This document shows, piece by piece, positions 55,857 to 64,000 of a DNA stretch of 64,000 bases. The notes under the pieces were generated by a model. The model saw only the letters and a program-made list of their open reading frames with translations. It ran no database searches and was not told the DNA's origin. Source of the DNA: Podospora pseudocomata (Eukaryota; Ascomycota; Sordariomycetes; Sordariales; Podosporaceae); the NCBI RefSeq assembly GCF_035222375.1, contig NC_085891.1, forward strand, positions 1,054,001 to 1,118,000, read 5' to 3'. Within the stretch, counting starts at the first letter, position 1; the number at the start of each line of letters is the position of its first letter. The position numbers and the translations under genes were made by a program.

Positions 55857-56963
55857 GTGATAAACAACCGGGTTGGAGAGATGATTTAGTTTTTATATAC
55901 ATATATATATTCACACCTACTTATTTACCCGCCCCGCCTGTCCGTATGACAGACAACAAAATATCATGCATTCTCCAACAGCACAAGGTGAATGAATTTG
56001 GAGCTTATACATACCCACCCACCCGTCGTTTTCTATCTACACCACCAACCATCGCAAAACAACAGGGTAGTAAGTGGTGCAGCTCAAGATATCTCTCACA
56101 AAACCTCCTCAATCTCTTAATCTATGGAAGTTAGGTATTCTGACCCCGAGTATCAGGAAAAACCCAAACCTAGAAAAAACCCCCTCTTAAACCCCAACCA
56201 ACCCCTGTGTGATTCTTTGCTCTTTCCTGGTCTGGGTGGGTGGGTGTTTCTTCCCGCCGCCCCCCAAAATGCCCCTCAGTCACCACCAACCATGAAATAA
56301 TAAACCCATTGTTTGAATACCTAAAACAAAACCTCGTTGAGCCTTTCAAACCAAAAGTTCTAGGAGAGAAAAGAGAATACATTGACAGACCCAACGCCCC
56401 CACCAACCCAGAACCCAAAACCCAAAGACAGACCATAAGAAAAAGAGAACCGAGTTCATTCCCAATGCTCACCCCCTAGATGAGATGCTAGATTTAAGTA
56501 ACAAAACCCTCTTCCCCCCTTTCTCCCCCCATCATGTGCAAGGCGTGAGCTCTTCTCCCTTAAAAAACGCCATCGCTTTCACCAAACAAAAACAAAATTC
56601 TCGCAAGGAGCGCTGAATTCAAGTTGAGAGATCTTATTGATCATGTCCTTTCGTTTGGCCTCTCCTACGAGAAGAAAAAATGGCGTCTTTTCGCTGACGA
56701 CGACTCTTCATCAAAAGAAGCCGCAAGGGAGAAAAAAAAGTAATAATTACAATAAAAAGGTAAATCAATTCATCAGAGAAAAAAGGGGGGGGCCTCAGTT
56801 CGATGGTCGAGTTTCAACCCGGCGTGGGTCAGCGTGCGAATTCATCCATCTTCACTGCAAGTCCACATCCTGCAGTGCGGCGTTTGCTGCAAAGACGCCA
56901 AAGCTGTCGAGCTGCCCAGAGCAGATCGATGAGTTCTCCCAGTCTGCAAATAAGGCTTGGTCA
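55857..56963. other. Convergent intergenic region, 1.1 kb
   Basis: It lies between the 3' ends of two converging genes and holds both 3' UTRs. T/A-rich patches at 55890-55920 and 56690-56790 could contain polyadenylation signals. No gene is seen. Confidence 0.5.
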
Positions 56964-59900
56964 TCAGCCAGCCGTGTTGCTGGAGGCGATGCTGGATGAG
57001 TCACTGTAGTACATACCCGAGCCGTCTTCCTCAAGCTCCTCGACGACTGTAAGTCTCGTCACCGACTCCAAGATCACTGCGCTGGCTGTTAGCGTCAGAT
57101 AAATTAAACAGGTCTCAGGCATCTCGGTGCTCACCCGTGCTAAGCTCGGTGAACTCTTGGCCCTGCTTGTCTTCAGCCGGGTTTTCGAGGTCGAAGTACT
57201 TCCTGCACTTGGTGATCACTCGCTGTAAGCTTGCGACAACATGCTGGGAGACATCGGCATTTCGGATAACATAGTTGTCGCGTAGGTAGTAGAGACACTG
57301 TAGACCAAGTGCCCTGGCAGTCTGGTTCATCCTTTCAGCCATACCCATGCCCTCATCTTCGTCCGAATCCTCCTCGGATATGATGTTCTCGGCTTGCACA
57401 GTATAGGTGCGGTGAGTGAAAAGCCTCTCTTGCAAGAACTGCTCGACTTCTGCCCCGACAGCCGGTTCATAATACCCAAGCAAGCTGGGGGCCCATTCCA
57501 CCAAGTTCTCAAGACCGATCAGATGGATATCTTCCTCGTTTTCTCCCGAACACTCTCTCGGACCATCAAATGCTATCCGCTGGAAATCCAAAAACGCCTT
57601 GCCCTCTGCAGTCTGCAGGTTTTTACATTCCTGGGTCACATGGCGGATCAAGTCGTTGACCATCCCAAATCCGCTGGCGTAACGAAGAAAGATCTGACCA
57701 GCCACCTTGAGATAGGGTGCGGATAGTGTGCCATGCGAAGTGCTGCCACTGATCCCCTGACGCAACGTCCTATAAATTGCTTCCTCCATCTGCACACTCT
57801 GCTTCATCAAATTTGTGAGAATCGAGTGGGTGGCCTTTTCGTTCTGTCCAATCAGGATAAGTCGATCCACAAAGATATTGCACCCGTACTTGGGCCACTC
57901 CATCCACAGGACTTTGGCTTCGGCGTTGGTCATGGTGAGCATCGAGCCCCAGTCAGCTTGTTGACGAGCATAACGGGTCCTATCGTGGGGCTCCGTTATC
58001 GGCACTCGTGCGAGCACGTAGTCCAGCAGAGCGAGGATGGCTTCGTAGGACGGCGCTCGAGTCTGTTGTCTCCGAGAGACTGCCCCGGCCATCCTGTAAA
58101 TCTGTGGTGGCAAGTCGCCGAGGCCAGGATCGGCTGCTATAATCCACAGTAGTGACTCGAGGTGGCCGTGTCCAACGAAGCCCGCGAGTTCTTTAGGACC
58201 TAGCTGCACGAAAGCCAGCATGAAACCGAACACTTCAGGCCATGATCGAAGGTTGGTGTGGAAGTGAAGCCAGAGCTGGTTGATCAACGTCAGGATTGTC
58301 TCAATGTCCGTAGATCCGCCCTCGTCGGATGCGTCATCTTCGCCAACCTCTGTTCCTGGCCCATAATAGAACGAAGGGATTTGCTCCTTGACAGTCTGAA
58401 TGGTTCGGAGCACTAGGTTGCCAACGCCTTGGCGAACATCAGGATCGACATTTCTCTGGAGCATCACCCTAAAAGTCTCCGGAGTCTCGTCAAAGTACTT
58501 GATGAGAAGGTGAGAACAGCCCCCACAGCTCTGAACCAGGTTTTGAATGCGGGCAGCAAGTTCAGAGAAGTGAGGAGTGTCCTTGACGCGGGACGCAACC
58601 TGATCCAAGTGCCCAATCGCCATCCACAGAGCCGTGGTCTCCAGGCTATGGCCATCGCTACACAGCGGCTGGATCGTCCTGAGGCGTATCAGGGCCGAGA
58701 TCACAAACTGGATTTGGTATGGGTCAAACAAGCAATGCCTCCGGAGCAATAACGTGTTTTGCTCATGGATGGACCCCTCCAAGCGGTCTGGCACCGGCAC
58801 GCGAAGTGGCACCGAAAGCTTGGCTTGCTGAAGGTACTTTTGCTGACTTGCTGCCAGAGATGATGCTCGCTCATAGAACAGCATGTAAGCGCTGTATTGT
58901 TTGTCGTACTGAACGCCGTTGGACTGATACTGTACTGAGTAATCCGGACCCCCGAAACAGGCATGTTCCAAGTTCGCTGGGTTCCAGGCCGTTACTACAT
59001 CGTCGTTGAATTCGATCCAAGTCGGCTGCTCGCTGCTGCTTGGGCGCTCGCGGGTATACGAGTAGTAGTGGCCCGATTCTGCTGTTCCAGAATGAACCAA
59101 GACACCCACGAGCTCGAAGACGTCCTCGAGTCCCTCGCCCTCGGCCGAGGGGTTGCTGAGGTGATCAATCGTGTAGGGTCTCATATCGATCTTGTCCGGA
59201 AACTCAAAGTGCTGATTGATCTTGTTTCGTTGCATGGAGCGCAGGTTGAAGTCAAAGCGTTTCAAGTGGAAGATGAGGCTGTCTGGTATGTCTTTTAGGC
59301 AGGCCCTCTTTACGGCGTTGACATGACGGTCACAGGTTGAGCACTTGTACTTGTTGTCTCCTTCCATGACCTCACCCTTGACATAGGCCTCCAGGCTCTT
59401 AGCCAAAGAGTTGTTGCCTTTGACGTCGCATTGGATTGCCGAAAAGGGTTCCAGTCGTTCAGAGATGTGGGGACACTCTGTAGACCGGACTTGCTGCACA
59501 AGTTGGCCACCGTAAAACGAGCGGAACCGGGTCTTGTCCTCTGGTGTAGAGAACTGTCCTTCCCAGCGATCAAACAACAGGTTGTAGAACTCGTCCACAT
59601 CCATTTGAACGCCAACATCAATCTGACTATCCTCATATGTCTTGATGCTGGCCACGCACTCCTCGGGGTTGCAGGAGCGCGCGATGCTGTCCTGCATTTG
59701 CGCAAAGACTTTCTGCGTCTGGACAAGAAGAGCCTGTGCGTAGCGAGGATCCCTAACTTTAGCGCCCAGCATAAACCTTCGAAATTCGTGGTTCATGAAC
59801 AGCTGTGTAAACAACGAATTGAAATAGCAGGTGTTTGAGAGATTTCGGAGGCCCTGGTAACCACAAGGTGCCCGTATAGCCTTTTCCCTCTCGAACTGCT

Positions 59901-62900
59901 GGGGTAATTCGTAGTGATATAAGTCTTCATCGCTACGGGGATGAAGAAGAACCAAATCATGCATGGCATCGAGAATCCCTTGCAGATCGCCCGGATGGGC
60001 ATCAAGTGTTGCTAATATGATGCTCATCAGGTTTGCTCGGGTGTGGGGTGTAAGAATCGGCGGTCCAGACACATAGTCTCGTATCTCGTCCATAGAATTG
60101 AAGAGGTGTTTCCAAAACAGATCCAGCCCCATCTCCGGCTCTGCTGGGAGGAGTTCCCTTCGCTGCGCGCCCGTGTAGCTGTTGATCAGGGCGTCCACCA
60201 GCCGAACAAGAAGACTGGCCACCTGATCGGTGACGTGGGGCTTGGTCACATCCTCGGTGGTGTCATATGCGGCCAACAGGTCAAACCACTGACGCGACAG
60301 CTTTCCAACCTCGAGGAGCTCTGGCTGTGCGCTCCTCACTGCTCTGAAGAGGTCCAGACATAAGTTGAGCACCTCAATTGACCGATTCCTGACTGCAGGT
60401 TCTACAAGCCCGCATACCAGTGGCCAGAACAGCTTCCTGAAAGCCGTAGCTCTGGTGCGGGCAGGATGACCCTCGAATGAGTCCTCCATCCCACACTTTT
60501 GTCGGATGAGCGCGGCAGTTTTCTTGCTGACCGGTGAGCAAGGTTCATGAAGTAGCATTCTCTCGATCAGAGGGGGAACTTCTGGTTTGGCGCAGAACGC
60601 AGCCATAAAGGCTTCGCTCAAACAACAAGCCTCAAGAATGCTCTGGAAGCATCTCCTCACATGAGCGGGCGGACACCCCGAGACCGCAGCGGCCAGATTT
60701 GTCAAGAGTCGTAATAGCAAGGCCTCGTCGAGGTACTGAGATGCTTCCTCTGGTAGCTCCTGTTCGGTTGAAAGAGACACAAACATGTCCAAAAGAGCCG
60801 TTTCCAACTCGGTCCGCAGCTCGTGGCTCGGGCACTGGGATGCCACATCATGTGAGATTGCGGGAACAACCAGCGACATGACCCGGGTCAGTGAGTCTGC
60901 ATACATGCGAAGTGACTCGTGCGTATTCTCGCAACCTGCATCGAATTTCGCCGCGTTCAGACGTTTACGACGGTCAGACAGGTACTCTCGAAGTGCGTAC
61001 ACGGCATAGAGCGACTTGAAGGATTGGCCCACGGGGAACAGATCTTGATAAGAAAGCGAAGGCGTGTCGATGGCCTTGAGTATGCCTTCGTCAGCAGGTA
61101 GCTTTACCAAGAAGACGTAGATCTACACGGTCGTGTTGGTTAGCAGTTATTCCATCGAGTTGGGTGACCGGCTCTTACCTCACGAGCCAACTTCTCCTCC
61201 AGAGACAAGTATCCCCAAAGCTCTTCAAAGTGCCCGAGGATTTCGACATCTACCGCAGATGCACCTGGTCGGGCTCTTGCCGACACAACTGTCTCGGAAT
61301 CCTTCTTGACCAGGATGAGGCCGTTGTGAATCTGGAGATCTTCGAGAGACTTGCAGATCTGGTCTTCTGTGGGTACAAAGGGAGCTCCGCGGTAGTACAT
61401 TCTGTAATTGTTGAACCCTGTTACTTGGCGGATACTAGCCAGAAGGGACGCTGTCGTGTTGAGCTTGCCAATGCTAAGTGGCTGAACGGGAGTCTGGGTG
61501 GTTTCGTCGAATGACTGGTACTTGAGCTCGGCCGACTCGCCCTCCACGTCTCGCGGCGGGTCTAGAATCAGAGATTGCAAATCCGGGGCACAGAAGGCAG
61601 GCTTTTCCTGATGAAGCCGATGAAACTCTCGCAGAACGCTCAGGGAACGCACAAAAATCAAGTCTTGCTCCTGCACCTCCTGATACGAGGGCACGACATC
61701 CATGGCATCGGCATCATCACTAGCGATGCTGCTCTCTGCAAATGACTTGAGTCTTGAGGCAGCCCCTGACAGCTGCCGCAGACACCGCCGGACAAGGCCC
61801 AGGTGCACCTTCCTGGCACGGTAATAAGAAAATGTTAGGATGGACTTGCTCTCGATGTAGACATCCCGAACAAGTGTGCGGATTGCATGTTTGGCGACGG
61901 TGCTGTTGGGTAACGCGGTCAGAACTATGTGCCACAAAAGTTCGATTCCCGCATGATCAACACTCTCTTCATCATCGAGCACAATGCTCCCGGGGTCATT
62001 GACCAGAGGCAACACTTTGGCACGGACGAAGTCGAGAGTGCCCTGGCAAAAAAACTCGGGCTCCAGGGTCGGAAGATAATCGGTGAAGCAGGTTGACGTG
62101 AACCGATTTTCAATTTGAGTCTGCTCCGATGCAGTCAAGAGAAGCTCCCATGCGACATCCCTGTCTTGTTGACAGGATGCTCCAGGCCCCACCAGGAGCT
62201 GCCACAGCTTGAGTCCCAGTTCCTTCGTTACGAGTCCGTTCTTGTGCCTGATGAGGGCTCCAAGAAGCTCTCTCCGCGGCAGGTTGTGGGCTCCACTGAG
62301 GACGGCGGGGAATCCTGCGGCATGAGCTGCCGGAATAGCAGCTTCAAGCTCCTCCACCAAGAGCCTCGGAAGGTCATTCTCCTGGGCCAGCAATATGAAA
62401 TTTTGTTGAATCTGATTCCGTGCCATAAGATGCAGTACCCATAAGCTTCCGATGGCTGACCAGGTTGGATGGGCAATATCATTCAAGCATTCCACGACGA
62501 TGGCCCGCCGAATATCGATCGTGGGGCCGTGTCCGTGTGTTAAAATCTCACGAAACTTCTTTATAGCAGCCTCCTGCAGGAGGGGATGAGCCACTGGCGA
62601 GTGTGGGCCAAAACAGGATGATTCCTTGATTAGTCGCGTACACAGCTCGTAGGGAGGTGGGTCTGGAATCGTGCGGTGCTCGCGGGTCTTCTCCATGAGC
62701 TGCTGAAGAATACCCAGCAACAACAGCCGCATCGGTTCTGTAAAGGAATCGGCAGGGACTGTGTTGAGCTTCTCGCAGAGATGTAGCAGCACGTCGTACG
62801 GTAACAGGTGCGTGTACCGAGTAGACATGAGAATCAAGGCATCTGATATCCGGGTGTCTTGTGTGGTCGTGACAGTGTGCCACCAGGTGTCCGTATGCTC

Positions 62901-64000
62901 GTTGCTGTAAGTGCGTGATACCACGAGGAAGCCGATGATGTTATGACTTTCGGCTGCAATCTCTGGGTGGCATGTCGGCCCTAGAAGGTACTTAACCAAG
63001 CCAGTTTGAAGGAGGTACTCCCCGTAAAAACGCATCGTTGTCATGTTTGGCGTCTCTCCTTGCTCGTGATATTTCTTGTACATGCCGATCAAGTCGTTGC
63101 ACATGTGATGGGCAGCCATGACGCGGAGTTGCATTTGGCCGGATTTGATAAGCCTGACAAAGATATTGAACTTCCAGAGGTGTGCTATGGCTTCAGGCAG
63201 GTGCGAGGTGGCAAGCATCGGGTGTGTTCGTCGGAAATTGGCAATGATCTCGTGAGGAACAACATCGTCGACGTGAAGAGCAATCTGGTAGATCTCTGTG
63301 AGAGCCGCGAGGAGAGTGGCAGCATTTTCGGGCGAGAAGTGATTCGGTCCCTTGTCCACAAAGGTGGACAGAGATGTTGACATGTGAAGAAAGAAGTGGT
63401 AGCCGCGAGCAATGAGGGCTCTAGCACGCTGAGCCGCCTGCGGGCTATCGTGACTGTGCACGAAGAAACAGCGGCCCAGGACGGCCGTGGCGAGCGAGCT
63501 CAGATTGGTGACATGATCCGCAAGCTTCGGGTATTGGGGGATGAGCTCTACCTCCGCCTTGGCCAGGTTCAACACATGGGTGAGAGTGCCGCCCGGTGTT
63601 GTGTTGTAGCTCTGGAAGCAGCCAATGACCTGCTGCAGTTCGGTGTAAAACTCGTCCTCGGCGCGCTGATAATTCTCTTGTCCTCTTTTCCGTACCAGTG
63701 CTGCAAGGGCGGATACATAGGCTGGTGTGATGGGCTCACGGAGCCGAATTCCTTGCTCGTCCGCCACGATCTTCTCGAAGTCATAAGCATCCTTCTTGAC
63801 GAAGAAGGCGGTCAACTTGGCGAACCACTTGTAGAACTGAAAGATTTCGGCTCGAAATTCCTTTTGCGGCGGGTAAACACGGCCTACCATGACGCAGACA
63901 ATGTCAGGCAAGTTCAGCCACAGATCCAGATGTTGAAGGAACGATATCACAAATCTCTTGTGCGAGGAGTTCTCTGCAAAAACCAAATAGTCTTCAATGA
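56964..64000 (-). CDS. Giant USP-family deubiquitinase, N-terminus beyond the window
   Basis: The frame is open to the right edge, so the start lies outside. Visible exons are 61179-64000, 57135-61122 and 56964-57076, with 56- and 58-bp introns; at least 2,300 residues are present. Order: a long helical-repeat region, then a ubiquitin-like domain (about 61300-61510, with FNNYRMYYRGAPF). The USP catalytic domain follows, with the Cys box GLRNLSNTCYFNS (nucleophile codon 59827-59829) and the His box SGTAESGHYYSYTRE (His codon 59068-59070). CSTCDRH with an upstream CPHI pair may bind zinc. A long C-terminal helical region and an acidic end follow. The plan resembles fungal relatives of USP9X/USP34. 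It cleaves ubiquitin from proteins by a Cys protease mechanism; targets are not evident. The last 37 residues come from a small exon easily missed. Confidence 0.9.

Overview
The window looks like nuclear DNA of a filamentous ascomycete, most likely a member of the Sordariales or a close relative. The evidence is protein genes with short introns (52-69 bp) carrying GTRNGT donors and CTRAC branch sites, GPI-anchored Ser/Thr-rich wall proteins, and a dispersed 5S rRNA gene resembling the Neurospora type. The species call is inference. No transposon ORF, CRISPR array or bacterial-type operon is visible. All gene models were read by hand from frame, splice sites and protein similarity. Starts are the first in-frame ATG, because several long open frames begin upstream at non-ATG codons.

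Layout. 0.4-2.4 kb: a gene-free repeat array on the minus strand in which three tRNA-like heads (A box, variable central hairpin, T-arm/B box) alternate with a shared T-run-ended motif. 4.4-5.1 kb: a GPI-anchored wall protein (-). 5.1-9.6 kb: gene-free leader of a C2H2 zinc-finger factor (9.66-12.10 kb, +). 13.0-17.2 kb: a PGAP4-like membrane glycosyltransferase (+) converging on an LMBRD2-like membrane protein (-), with a second tRNA-like locus between them. 17.9-22.3 kb: an aldehyde dehydrogenase with two possible starts (+), then a Sec12-type exchange factor (+). 23.2-25.0 kb: an unrecognised protein (-). 28.3-29.9 kb: an SMP-30/gluconolactonase-family protein split by a 635-bp intron (-). 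29.9-37.0 kb: gene-poor. 37.1-38.9 kb: a bZIP factor (+). 43.5-44.7 kb: an NFKBIL1-like protein (+). 45.0 kb: 5S rRNA (-). 46.4-46.9 kb: a second small GPI protein (-). 48.1-50.7 kb: Sin1/Avo1 of TORC2 (-), divergent from a PRCC-like protein (51.5-52.6 kb, +). 53.9-55.9 kb: an uncharacterised fungal protein (+). 57.0 kb to the right edge: a giant USP-family deubiquitinase (-), cut by the window end.

How the genes relate. This is mostly a housekeeping chromosome segment, not a metabolic cluster. A loose secretory theme is visible: Sec12 starts COPII export, the PGAP4-like enzyme may decorate GPI glycans, and two GPI proteins are possible clients. The two transcription factors sit behind the longest empty intervals, as expected of regulators with large upstream regions. 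Six genes (PGAP4-like, LMBRD2-like, ALDH, Sec12, SMP-30, NFKBIL1-like) share a striking change from C-ending to G-ending codons part way along the gene.

The least explained material is the tRNA-like array at the left end. Its T-arm stems differ between copies by paired, compensating changes, which suggests structured RNAs or tRNA-derived short elements and not random decay.
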